From Algicella marina (GTDB lineage Bacteria > Pseudomonadota > Alphaproteobacteria > Rhodobacterales > Rhodobacteraceae), in assembly GCF_009931615.1 (NCBI RefSeq), contig NZ_CP046620.1, positions 1,937,501 to 2,001,500 of the forward strand: a DNA stretch of 64,000 nt. Direction: 5' to 3'. Within the stretch, counting starts at the first letter, position 1. Each line of letters begins with the position of its first letter. Shown here in pieces: positions 1 through 8,731 of the stretch. The notes below the pieces were generated by a model. It did not search any database and was not told the origin of the DNA. It worked only from the letters and a program-made list of their open reading frames with translations. Made by a program: the position numbers and the translations under genes.

Positions 1-8
1 ACGGGCCA

Positions 9-1268
9 TCAGGACGCCTCCCCTGCCCGCTCTGCCGCAACCTCTGCAAAGCATTTGCCATCCCCCTCAAGCACTGCCTCCTTCCCGGTAAACACCTCCC
101 AGCGGCGCACGGCCACATCGACATAGGCCGGATCGAGTTCAACGGCATGGGCCAGCCGCCCGCAGGTCTCCGCCGCGATGATCGTGCTTCCCGAGCCGGC
201 GAAGGGCTCATAGACGGCATGTCCGCGGCTGCTGTTGTTCAGCATCGGCCGGCGCATGCACTCGACGGGCTTCTGCGTGCCATGCACCGTTGCGGTATCC
301 TGGTCCCGGCTCGCGATGCTCCAGAGCGTTGACTGCTTCCGATCCCCCGACCAGTGGCCCTTGGAGCGGACAGCATACCAGCACGGTTCATGCTGCCAGT
401 GATAATGGCCGCGGCTGAGGACCAGGCGCTCCTTGGCCCAGATGATCTGCGACCGGATCTCGAAGCCCGACGCGACGAGGCTCTCGGCCACGGTTCCCGC
501 ATGCAGCCCGCCATGCCAGACATAAGCGACATCGCCCGGAAAGAGCGCCCAGGCCTCGCGCCAGTCGGCCCGGTCGTCGTTCAGCACCTTGCCCGTGCGC
601 TTCGTCTCTGCGGCTCCCACAGCGTTCCGCCAGGCAGGATCATAGTTCACCCCATAGGGTGGGTCCGTGACCATCAGCGACGGCACGACACCGTTCAGCA
701 CGCGGGAGACTGTCGCGGCATTCGTGGCATCTCCGCAGATCAGCCGGTGGCCCCCGAGCAGCCAGAGATCGCCAAGCCGGGAGACGGGCGTTTCGGGAAC
801 CTCCGGTGTTTCCTCCTCGCGCGGATCGGCCCCCTCCAGTCCCAGAAGATCATCCAGCTCCTTCGCGTCAAATCCGAGGTCCCCAAGCTCCACACCCAGA
901 TCCCCGAGATCTCCCAGTTCCAGCGACAGCAGTTCCCGGTCCCAGCCCGCAGCTTCCGCGAGCCTGTTGTCGGCGAGGATATACGCCCGCTTCTGCGTCT
1001 CGTTGAGATGGGCCAGCTCGATGACAGGCACCTTCGCAAGCCCCAGCTTCTCAGCCGCCAGCACGCGACCATGCCCAGCGATGATCCCGTTCGCCCCATC
1101 AACCAGCACAGGGTTGTTGAAGCCGAACTCCCGGATCGAGCCCGCGATCAGCCCGACCTGGGCCTCGGAATGGGTCCGCGCGTTGTTGGCATAGGGCACC
1201 AGCGACGCCAGTTCCCTGAGTTCCACCGCCCGCGCGCCCGCAATGTCCGTTTCCTTACCCATGACCAC
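9..1268 (-). CDS. ParB-like/N-type DNA methyltransferase, phage type
   Basis: Predicted site-specific DNA methyltransferase acting on adenine-N6 or cytosine-N4. Residues ~15-110 look like a ParB-type N-terminal domain, with an AGHGR motif near 64-68. The catalytic motif IV DPPY is at residues 202-205 and the AdoMet-binding FAGSG motif at 356-360. The order IV before I is that of beta-class enzymes. A linker at ~115-145 is rich in LGDLG repeats. At 419 residues the length is normal for the ParB-methylase fusions common in alphaproteobacterial prophages. The start ATG at 1268 has a second in-frame ATG two codons later (1262), and I cannot separate them. No restriction endonuclease is adjacent, so it is probably an orphan phage or mobile-element methylase. 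The target base and site are unknown. Confidence 0.85.
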   Translation of the reverse strand: MVMGKETDIAGARAVELRELASLVPYANNARTHSEAQVGLIAGSIREFGFNNPVLVDGANGIIAGHGRVLAAEKLGLAKVPVIELAHLNETQKRAYILADNRLAEAAGWDRELLSLELGDLGDLGVELGDLGFDAKELDDLLGLEGADPREEETPEVPETPVSRLGDLWLLGGHRLICGDATNAATVSRVLNGVVPSLMVTDPPYGVNYDPAWRNAVGAAETKRTGKVLNDDRADWREAWALFPGDVAYVWHGGLHAGTVAESLVASGFEIRSQIIWAKERLVLSRGHYHWQHEPCWYAVRSKGHWSGDRKQSTLWSIASRDQDTATVHGTQKPVECMRRPMLNNSSRGHAVYEPFAGSGSTIIAAETCGRLAHAVELDPAYVDVAVRRWEVFTGKEAVLEGDGKCFAEVAAERAGEAS

Positions 1269-1506
1269 CCGTCTGCCAAATCCGCGGCGCTTCGTGTGGC
1301 CGCACGGACATTGTACATCAGCGTCAAGTCATTGTAATCATGATAAAATTCGACATGGAGCGACAGGAAAGGACAATTTGGATGGGGTGGCTAAATAGTG
1401 GGTTAGTAACTCCGATTATGGCATGTACGCACTCTCGGCGGGCGACCTTGAAAAGACGGTTCACGGCTTAGCACCACTTCAGGAGATAAGTGCGTTGACG
1501 CTTTAA

Positions 1507-2379
1507 TTGGCGAGTGACATGGGTTGTCGCATGAGAAATGCACAGGCAAATCGAACCGCTTTTGAAATTATTGAAAGACACTTGGTCGGAAAATCTGACG
1601 ACCAAGACCTTTGCGAGGATGCTGTCTTTGTGGGGTCTTCTATTGTGGCAGTGCTCGATGGGGCGACAAGCAAATCTGGTCAGCGCCTGAATGGAAAGAC
1701 GGGCGGAAAATGTGTAGTGGACGCGTTGATACATTATTTGCAAGAAATGCCGGTCGGATTGGATGGCAGAGCTTTGGTTGACGGACTAAGTGCCGCGGTC
1801 CGAGAGGCACTGGAAACAACCGTGCTTTGGGCGGATAGGCCGAATGCTGCGATTGCAGTTCTTGATCTGGAGTCGATGCGCGTAACGAGGGTAGGTGACA
1901 TCGGCCTTATGATCGGCGACAGGAAATATGCCGCGACCAAAAAAATAGATGTTATCGCATCGCAGGCGCGTGCTGCATTTACCCATGCGCTTTTATGCCA
2001 ACGTGAAGCTGATGCCACCGACATTTCAGTAGAAGATCCGGGGCGAGAGTTCATACTGCCGCTCTTGAAACTGCAGAGCGTGTTCCAGAACGATGCAGGA
2101 AGCCCATATGGCTTTGGCGCAATCGACGGCCGAACTGTCCCAGAAGCTTTCATTGATACTTTCGAGCTGCCGTTGGAGGGCGAGGTGGTGATGTGTACAG
2201 ATGGGTATCCAATACTCTGCCCGCAGCTTGAAGCAGCCGAACATGTGCTGCATGAGAGCCTTGCGAATGACCCAATGCGAATAGGCATGTTCGCTGGTAC
2301 GAAGGGATATGATGCCAAGAGTCAGAATTCCTTCGACGATCGTGCTTACGTGCGCTTGTCGATAAATGCCAACGCCTAG
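1507..2379 (+). CDS. PP2C-like protein phosphatase domain protein
   Basis: Likely metal-dependent Ser/Thr phosphatase of the PPM/PP2C superfamily. Visible metal-binding motifs, numbered from the TTG start, are an ED pair at 37-38, DGAT at 51-54, VGDIG at 129-133, TDG at 231-233 and DDRAYV at 277-282. No transmembrane segment or extra domain is seen, so it should be cytosolic. An in-frame TAA lies directly before the TTG at 1507; ATG codons at 1519 and 1531 are equally possible starts, and no clear ribosome-binding site decides. The gene converges on the Nudix-like membrane protein, overlapping it by 4 bp. Its base composition is clearly less GC-rich than the core genes, which suggests horizontal acquisition. 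No partner kinase is visible, so a TerY-P-type triad is not supported. Confidence 0.7.
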   Translation: MASDMGCRMRNAQANRTAFEIIERHLVGKSDDQDLCEDAVFVGSSIVAVLDGATSKSGQRLNGKTGGKCVVDALIHYLQEMPVGLDGRALVDGLSAAVREALETTVLWADRPNAAIAVLDLESMRVTRVGDIGLMIGDRKYAATKKIDVIASQARAAFTHALLCQREADATDISVEDPGREFILPLLKLQSVFQNDAGSPYGFGAIDGRTVPEAFIDTFELPLEGEVVMCTDGYPILCPQLEAAEHVLHESLANDPMRIGMFAGTKGYDAKSQNSFDDRAYVRLSINANA

Positions 2380-3938
2380 CGATCAAGCACTCTTTGAAAG
2401 TGATGAGCGACAGGATCTAGCCCAAGTAACTCATAGATTATCAACACCTGATCTGAGGGGCTCCTGTCGACTTCACCGTTCAGATAGATCTTCTTCAGAT
2501 ACTCACGGTATTGCTCGACCGATTTGATTTCCGTCAGTGGCAGATCGACGTCAATCTTTGTTTCCATTGGTGCCGGCATGAACCAGATCTTACTGGGTCT
2601 TCGATCCTGGATCACGGCAAACGACGCTTCCATCTTACAAAAACCGACGAAAATCGGGAAAGCTCCCCGCTTTAGATCTCGATAGTATCCAGCGAGTTGA
2701 ATGTTCTTTGCGTAACGCCTCAGGCGTTCCCGGTCATAGGCTCGATGGCTGTCTTGTGGTATGCCGCCAGTTTCCTCAAGCAATTCGCGGGCCATGCCGA
2801 AACGGATCGCATCATCAAGGTTACCTGTCTTGTCGGCGCCAGAATGAAAGAAATCCATATACTCAAGCGAGCCTGAGCCCGACATCACGGAACGACCTGC
2901 ATTGATGTTTGCACTCATTCTCTGAAAGCAAAGGACCGGAATCCCATCCGATGAGACCGCCGCGACAACAGATCCGATGTGGTTCGAAAGGCCATGCGTC
3001 TCTGTGATCGATTGCAGGCGAAATGTACGTTTGGAAGGTGTTTCACCCTCAATCCCGATCACTGGATACATTTTTAGGAGACTATCGCTGTGTATCTTGT
3101 TGTTCTCGTGGACGATGATCTTGGATGCGGCATCGTTGGTCACCATCGAGCAAAAATAGGTCGTCCTACCCAACTCTGCCGTCAGTTCACCGTCCTTGAG
3201 GTCAAGCGCACCAAGTGACATCTTTTCGGCATCAAAAAAGGAGCGCCCGTTGGTTACAGCCTCGCGACTAAGGATATCGAGCACTTCAATCTGGTCGTCG
3301 CGGAAGACCTCCTTTCTCGCGTTAAGGATATCTTGAGTGTCAAAGTGGAAGAATTCGTTCTTTGCCGTAGGGCGGCATTTGATGTGTCCGTCTAGCAAAT
3401 GCCGCGAGACCCTCTGATCGAATTCAACCCAATTTGCCGTTTCCAAATCGTTGAACTGACGAACCCTAATGATTGGTACATCGGGATCCAGGCTTACAAT
3501 CTTATTGAAGTGTAGCTCGCCGCCTTTTGCGTACGGTGACTTGGGGTCCGTCAAACGAGTTTTGCGAATTTTTAGGTCGCTGAACTCTCCTCCAAACGCG
3601 CGAGGTTTGTGAAGAAATAGGAGTTTGTAGATAAGCGTGCCTATCGCAACCAGAAGGCTGCCAACCGCCACGTAAAGCGTCCAGATAGAAGCGTCTTCCG
3701 AGAAGACCCTATACAAAGCTGAGGCCATCGCAAGTGCGGCGGAAACGACAGTAATCAGAAAAAACCTTCTACGCCAATGCTTGGCAACAAAGCGCATTAC
3801 CGACCATCGTGTGTAGAGTTTGTTGGCAAACTTGCCTTCGGAAAACGTCTTCAAACTGAAAAATGTCTTTAGGACGTGTTGAGCATTGTCCCAGAACGTG
3901 GGTTCGCCAAGCGGGTTTGTCTTCCCAGTTTCAGCCAT
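2376..3938 (-). CDS. two-TM membrane protein with Nudix-like C-terminal domain
   Basis: A 520-residue protein with a soluble N-terminus, two hydrophobic segments at about 59-77 and 85-108, a long middle region I do not recognise, and a Nudix-like domain at about 320-480. The second half of the Nudix box is intact (RELLEETGG, residues 384-392). The upstream G-x5-E part is degenerate, with D in place of E. Nudix proteins cleave or sense nucleoside diphosphates linked to another moiety. Membrane-linked Nudix domains are known among nucleotide-signal conflict systems, but membership here is inference. It converges with the PP2C gene (4-bp overlap). It has lower GC than the core genes and sits between phage-type genes, so island cargo is likely. 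A degenerate, non-catalytic sensor is an alternative role. Confidence 0.6.
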   Translation of the reverse strand: MAETGKTNPLGEPTFWDNAQHVLKTFFSLKTFSEGKFANKLYTRWSVMRFVAKHWRRRFFLITVVSAALAMASALYRVFSEDASIWTLYVAVGSLLVAIGTLIYKLLFLHKPRAFGGEFSDLKIRKTRLTDPKSPYAKGGELHFNKIVSLDPDVPIIRVRQFNDLETANWVEFDQRVSRHLLDGHIKCRPTAKNEFFHFDTQDILNARKEVFRDDQIEVLDILSREAVTNGRSFFDAEKMSLGALDLKDGELTAELGRTTYFCSMVTNDAASKIIVHENNKIHSDSLLKMYPVIGIEGETPSKRTFRLQSITETHGLSNHIGSVVAAVSSDGIPVLCFQRMSANINAGRSVMSGSGSLEYMDFFHSGADKTGNLDDAIRFGMARELLEETGGIPQDSHRAYDRERLRRYAKNIQLAGYYRDLKRGAFPIFVGFCKMEASFAVIQDRRPSKIWFMPAPMETKIDVDLPLTEIKSVEQYREYLKKIYLNGEVDRSPSDQVLIIYELLGLDPVAHHFQRVLDR

Positions 3939-4553
3939 TTTGATTCACCTAAAAAAAGCATCAATGGTTACCAGTCAGTCGATGCTGGCCGGGTTGACGT
4001 ATTTACGACCAGTTAAAGTGACTATCGGATTTTCGATTCAATTTCTGCGTAGGTACAGCGGAAACGGAACAATTCACGGATGATCAGACTCATTCGGAAA
4101 TTCTCCTTGGAAACTCCAATATAACGGCTTCTTCTTCAATCTATGTGCTATCTGGAAGAATAACAACGTGGGCGCTTTCAGGCTTGGACTGGTACTTCGG
4201 TAGTGTCTCGGGAAGCCCCGATCAGTCCAGGCACGGCCTCCAGACTAGCCCTAGCTTGCTCAGCCGAACCCTCGACCCAGCACACACTTTCCAGCCGGGC
4301 CCTCGTCCTGACACCCGGTATCGCGCGATTTAAGGTACATTTCCCTACATGGGATTTTCCTTTGAACGACCCGCCATCCAGTGCCGTTCGCGCTTATGTT
4401 TCGTTCCTGAACAACCCCGGATGCAACGCCACCGTATCCTTTCGGCTGGTTGCTGTCAGGCCGTAGACCCACCATAGCTCTAGTCCTCTAAAAACTGGCA
4501 AATCGCTGAAGACGCTTTACCGAAAGTCTGCATCTTGCGACACTGATGGCGCC
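3939..4553. other. 615-bp gap with possible structured-RNA relic
   Basis: No convincing complete gene. The minus strand from about 4480 to 4190 is GC-richer than its flanks. It holds an open frame of about 70 codons without a start codon, closed by a stop at ~4194-4196. Its sequence texture (for example gttgttcaggaacgaaacat and gtcgagggttcggctgagc, read on the minus strand) reminds me of domain I of bacterial group II introns. No reverse transcriptase or domain V is present, so at most it is a fragment. The rest of the gap holds the upstream region of the Nudix gene. Confidence 0.3.
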
Positions 4554-5294
4554 ATGATTACACGCATTCGGTCTATGCTATCGAGACCTGCAACCCACCT
4601 TGTGGCCGGATTACTGCTGGCTGCTACGGGGTTTGTTTGGTGGTCGACTCCGCTCAAGGTCGTTGATGGGAGTTTGTCCGGTTCAGTCTCAAACTACTCA
4701 GCATTAGGGTGCGTTGGGTGTGGTTCCGTAATTGCAGAATTGGAGTTAGATGGCCAACCCATTCAAGCCACTGCCGGAATTCCGTTCATACTTGAACTAG
4801 GGGTCAAGCGAGTTCCAACGAGTGAAATCTTCGCGCAGATGAGTGAACCTGGGAGTTTTATCGGTCGTTCGAGAATTAACCTCGTCGGATCCAGAGTTAG
4901 GCTGCACATCGCGGGAGCCGAGATTTCACCTTCTGACCCCATTCAAGTTCAGGAAGGCAACAAATTAAGATGGTCGGTTAGGATTAGTGAGGTCGGAGAT
5001 GTCGTTGGGTTTGTAGAGGTCCAAAGCGAGGTGTTCCCGAAAAGCTGGTCGCGCGCGCCGAAGTCTGACCTGGCCCCGGATGTCATTCGATTTGATGTGG
5101 CTCCGAACCATGCGAATTTCACATTGCAACAGATGTATGGTACGCCGGTGGCCTTCATTTTGGGCCTCCTTATTTCCGCATCAAGCGTCGTCCGCTTCTA
5201 TTGGGCATGGATCGACCGCCGAAAAGCTCGCCAGACTGAAGCTGAAGAACGAGAGGCGAAGCGTGAGGCGGAGAAACCGAAAATCATTATGTGA
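4554..5294 (+). CDS. hypothetical two-TM membrane protein
   Basis: I do not recognise the family. The 246-residue protein has an N-terminal hydrophobic segment (~15-31), a predominantly beta-looking middle region of ~165 residues, a second hydrophobic segment (~196-215), and a short highly charged C-terminal tail rich in Glu, Lys and Arg. A GCVGCG motif sits just after the first TM segment. The arrangement suggests a large loop outside the cytoplasm and a cytoplasmic charged tail. The gene stands alone, downstream of the PP2C/Nudix pair, in the same less GC-rich island block. It may be part of the same cargo or unrelated. The start is an ATG at 4554; no strong ribosome-binding site is obvious. 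Confidence 0.55.
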   Translation: MITRIRSMLSRPATHLVAGLLLAATGFVWWSTPLKVVDGSLSGSVSNYSALGCVGCGSVIAELELDGQPIQATAGIPFILELGVKRVPTSEIFAQMSEPGSFIGRSRINLVGSRVRLHIAGAEISPSDPIQVQEGNKLRWSVRISEVGDVVGFVEVQSEVFPKSWSRAPKSDLAPDVIRFDVAPNHANFTLQQMYGTPVAFILGLLISASSVVRFYWAWIDRRKARQTEAEEREAKREAEKPKIIM

Positions 5295-6588
5295 ACGACT
5301 TTTATGTTCATTGTCCGCGCACTTTCATCGCGCGCTCAATTTCGATCAACACAACATGCGGAACTCTCTCTGGTCGAATTGCGCATGCGGAGAACTTAGG
5401 TGAAGGAAACCTCAAAGTGGTGCTCCTTCGCCTGGAAGCTTATGCATGCCACACCTCTGTGCGATCATTTCCGAGGTTTTCGCCGAGTGAGCAGGAAGCC
5501 ACCGACGTCAAAAAGCCCTCCGGGTTGGACGCACCGTGACAGATGTGTCGGATGTGACGGATAACTTCATTAGTTCCCCACGCGCGCGCGTGAGAGACAA
5601 ACGATTTCACCTGTCACATCCGACACAATGCGGTGCTTCAGGGCGACGCTTCCGCTTCGGCCGGTTTTTGCTCTTCGCCGGTTTTCATCTCCGTACACCT
5701 TGTCGTGTCCCCTTTTCCGTCTTCGCCTTCACCCTGTTCTCTTTCGCTCTAACCCTGATGTGTCAGTTGGAGAGTCCCTGAGCAAAAGGCATAGGACGAC
5801 CAGCCCCGGACTTTGCCGAGGTTGGTCCCGCTGCCTTCGCGTACGTGTCAGCCGGAGCCGCCCGTCGCGTCAGGCCCCCGAGGTCGCCAGGATCCCAGCC
5901 TCGGAGTTGGCCGCTACTTACGGCACCGGATCTGGTGCCGGGGGACGCGCTTCGGCCTTTCGGACTGCGCCTGACTCCTGTCCCCGCCCCGTGGTGAGCC
6001 CTACTCGGATCGGTGCCACGGTCATTAAACCCTCCGCCGATCAAGGCAGGTAGTGGCAGCTCTCGGCTGCAAATTACCCGCCCCAAATTTTAATTCCGGC
6101 GTAACACATTGAATAGGTTGACAATTAAAGCCAATCGACGACAGGAGGCGACACCTTCCCCCGACGTCCGGCGTCTGGGCTGGAATTCACATCCGATCAG
6201 ACAAGGTGAGTCGTTGTGGTGATCCGGAACGTTGAGGTGGCGGCGGAGCTCAGCAGGGAGGTTGTGCCTGTTGTCCGGCAGCTCACGGTCGATCATCGGC
6301 TCATGCAGAGCCTAAGGATGTTTGCCCTAGGAGAGTTTGGTCAAGGAGTTCGACGAATTCAGCGAATACTTCTATCGCCGAGACTGGCGGGAGAACAAGA
6401 GCAACCACAGAAAACCTGTTTCTGCCAATATTAGGTCTTTAACGTCTGTGCCATTTCGTCAGGGCGCTGAAAGAACGCTAAAGTTTCTATTTTCACGTTC
6501 TTGGAAAAACGCGAATGCCAAGGGGTTGCCCCCTTTTACGTTCTGCATATCCTAGATGCAGAACAAAAGCTGAACGAGCAGTATTGAT
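5295..6588. other. 1.3-kb non-coding or degraded island segment
   Basis: Open frames here exist on both strands but none shows a recognisable motif, a good ribosome-binding site or coding-like composition, so I call none. The segment contains the nested palindrome at 5544-5627. It also has a GC-rich part (~5780-6050) with inverted motifs such as gcaccggatctggtgc, and an AT-richer end leading into the HTH cassette. It may be degraded phage DNA or a control/replication region for the cassette that follows. Confidence 0.5.
5544..5627. repeat. nested palindrome sharing one axis
   Basis: Outer 15-bp perfect arms are tgtgtcggatgtgac (5544-5558) and gtcacatccgacaca (5613-5627). Exactly on the same axis (between 5585 and 5586) lies a 14-bp perfect palindrome, cacgcgcgcgcgtg (5579-5592). 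The exact concentricity makes chance unlikely. Possible roles are a cruciform, a paired operator, or a replication/recombination site of the mobile element. Confidence 0.7.
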
Positions 6589-6807
6589 ATGGTTAGAATG
6601 TCTTCAGGTCGGCAGGCAGAACTACCGGCAATGGTGTCCGAAACCAGGCTCGCGGACTATTGGGATATCTCTCAGCGTACTCTGCAGAGGTGGCGTTCCA
6701 AGGGGTGCGGTCCGGAGTTTGTCCGTATTGGTGGTGTCATCAGGTATCCGCTGGAACGGATCCAAGAGTACGAGCAAGAACATCGCGGCAGTGCTGGCAC
6801 GCCATGA
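6589..6807 (+). CDS. AlpA/excisionase-like HTH protein
   Basis: A 72-residue DNA-binding protein with a MerR/excisionase-type helix-turn-helix: LADYWDISQRTLQRWRSKG, then GPEFVRIGGVIRYP and a C-terminal helix. This is the pattern of HTH_17 proteins that act as recombination directionality factors or phage regulators. It is the first gene of a five-gene cassette. Its TGA overlaps the ATG of the next small ORF as ATGA at 6804-6807, implying translational coupling. The start is an ATG at 6589 with weak upstream purines. Confidence 0.8.
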   Translation: MVRMSSGRQAELPAMVSETRLADYWDISQRTLQRWRSKGCGPEFVRIGGVIRYPLERIQEYEQEHRGSAGTP

Positions 6808-6992
6808 ACCCTCTCCACCCCCGCCACATGACACCCCGCGAGCGCCGAGCGGAGCTCTGCCGCATCCTCGGTCTCGGGCTCATCCGGCTGGCGCAGTCAA
6901 GCGAACTACCGGGGCGAATGGGAGAAAGTTCGCTTCCAATCTCCGCCGACCAGAGCGGTCATGCAACTCCCTCGAACAGGAGACACGCATGA
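6804..6992 (+). CDS. small hypothetical protein of DUF2924-recombinase cassette
   Basis: A 62-residue product with an N-terminal helical part (TPRERRAELCRILGLGLIRL) and a polar, probably disordered, remainder. I recognise the type from small ORFs that sit before DUF2924 and recombinase genes in alphaproteobacterial mobile elements, but no function is known. Evidence for translation is positional: an ATGA overlap with the HTH gene at its start (6804-6807) and another with the DUF2924 gene at its end (6989-6992). Confidence 0.55.
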   Translation: MNPLHPRHMTPRERRAELCRILGLGLIRLAQSSELPGRMGESSLPISADQSGHATPSNRRHA

Positions 6993-7441
6993 CCAAGGAT
7001 GGAATACCGGCCCGGCTGGCAGCGCTGAAGACGATGCCGACGGCAGACCTTAAGGCGGAATGGCAGGACCTCTTCGATGGCCCCGCGCCGCCCTTCAACC
7101 GCCGCTACCTCGAAAGTCGTCTCGCCTACCGCATTCAGGAACTGGCCTATGGCGGACTGAAGCCCGAGACCCTCCGGCGTCTGGAAGAGATCGGCGAAGA
7201 GCTCGATGGCGGCGACCGGCGGAAGCGGAGCAGGCGGGCCGATCAGGGGCGGCCCATCGTGGGCACGCGGCTCCTTCGCGAGTGGCAGGGGGTCGAGCAT
7301 GTCGTGACGGTCACCGCGGACGGCTTCGACTGGCAGGGGCGGCCCTACAAGTCGCTCTCGGCGATCGCACGGGCCATCACCGGGACGCGGTGGAACGGCT
7401 GGGTATTCTTTGGCCTCAAACGGCAGGGAGGCCGATCATGA
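6989..7441 (+). CDS. DUF2924 domain protein
   Basis: A 150-residue protein of the DUF2924 family, found next to large serine recombinases in prophages and integrative elements. Typical features are the basic N-terminal region, the RRYLESRLAYRIQELAYGG segment, and the C-terminal part with GTRLLREW...H.V.V and FDWQGRPYKSLSAIARAITG followed by the GTRWNGWVFF motif. The last part resembles small DNA-binding domains, so a role as recombinase accessory factor is likely but unproven. The start ATG 6989 overlaps the previous stop, and the stop overlaps the recombinase start (ATGA, 7438-7441). Confidence 0.8.
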   Translation: MTKDGIPARLAALKTMPTADLKAEWQDLFDGPAPPFNRRYLESRLAYRIQELAYGGLKPETLRRLEEIGEELDGGDRRKRSRRADQGRPIVGTRLLREWQGVEHVVTVTADGFDWQGRPYKSLSAIARAITGTRWNGWVFFGLKRQGGRS

Positions 7442-8731
7442 CCTCCGCCACCATTCGAAAGCGCCGCTGCGCCGTCTACACCCGCAAGAGTAGCGAGGAA
7501 GGGCTGGAGCAGGCGTTCAACTCCCTCGATGCCCAGAGAGAGGCCTGCGAGGCCTACATCACCTCCCAGCGCTCCGAAGGCTGGGTGCTCGTGCGTGACC
7601 GCTACGACGACGGCGGGACCTCCGGCGGCACGCTCGATCGCCCTGCCCTGCAGCGGCTCATCGAAGACGTGGAGGATGGGCTCGTCGATGTGGTCGTCGT
7701 CTACAAGATCGACCGGCTCTCCCGCTCCCTGGCCGACTTCTCGAAGCTCGTCGATGTCTTTGACCGCAATGACGTGACCTTCGTGAGTGTCACCCAGTCC
7801 TTCAACACCACCACCTCTATGGGACGGCTGACGCTGAACATCCTCCTCAGCTTCGCCCAGTTCGAACGGGAGGTGACCGCCGAGCACATCCGGGACAAGT
7901 TCGCCGCCAGCCGCCGCAAGGGCATGTGGATGGGGGGATATGCACCGCTCGGCTACCGGGTCGAGAACCGCAAGCTCGTCATTGACGACGAGAAGGCACC
8001 CCACGTTCGCTGGATCTTCAACCGGTTCCTCGACGTGGGATCGGCCACCACGCTGGCCCGCGAGGCGTCTGCACGAGGCCTCACCACCCAGCACGGCAAT
8101 CCCGTCGACAAGAAGGTCGTCTACCGGATGCTGAACAATCGGCGAGGCCGTCCACAAGGGCGAGAGCTATCCCGGTGAGCACGATGCCATCATCGACCGG
8201 GAGACATGGGACAAGGTCCATACCATCCTGAAGGAGAGCCCCCGCAAGCGCGCCGCCAATACCCGCGCCGACACGCCTGCGCTTCTGAAAGGTCTGCTCT
8301 TCGGTCCCGATGGCGCGGCCTTCTCCCCAAGCCACACCCGCAAGGGTGGCAGGCTCTACCGCTACTATGTCAGCCAGACAGTTCTCAAACACGGCAAGGG
8401 CACCTGTTCCGTCGGTCGCATCCCTGCCAACGAGATCGAGAAGGCCGTCATCGATCAGCTGCGCGCCGTCTTCCGCCAACCCGAGATCATCCTTGGCGCC
8501 AGCAGGACCACAGCGCGGCAGGGAGCGCCCCTGGACGAGGCTCAGGCCCGTCAGGCCCTCACGGAGCTCGATCCCCTCTGGGACGAGCTCTTCCCCGCAG
8601 AACAGGCGCGCATCGCCCAGCTTCTGATCGAACGGATCGACCTCGGGACAGAGGGTTTTGATCTGCGGCTCCGGGTGGATGGGCTGCAGGGGCTCGTTGC
8701 GCAGTTCTCCGACGTGGAGGATGCCGCATGA
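7438..8731 (+). pseudogene. large serine recombinase, frameshifted
   Basis: Resolvase-type integrase. The N-terminal catalytic domain is intact: YTRKSS with the nucleophile Ser, SLDAQREAC, then DRLSRSLADF and the recombinase domain from ~residue 150. The frame breaks at 8140/8141 after VYRMLNN. Reading resumes one base on as GEAVHKGESYPGEHDAIIDR, which is the expected family continuation, and runs to the TGA at 8729-8731. The pattern fits an 11-nt deletion removing about four residues. Unrepaired, translation stops at 8178 (246 residues), losing the zinc-ribbon and coiled-coil part. The gene starts in an ATGA overlap with DUF2924 and ends in one with the next HTH gene. Integrase function is probably lost unless this is a sequencing error. 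Confidence 0.85.

Noticed and set aside
5763-6296. Two short minus-strand frames in the 5295-6588 gap
   Set aside because: No domains, no ribosome-binding sites and odd composition; probably chance frames.
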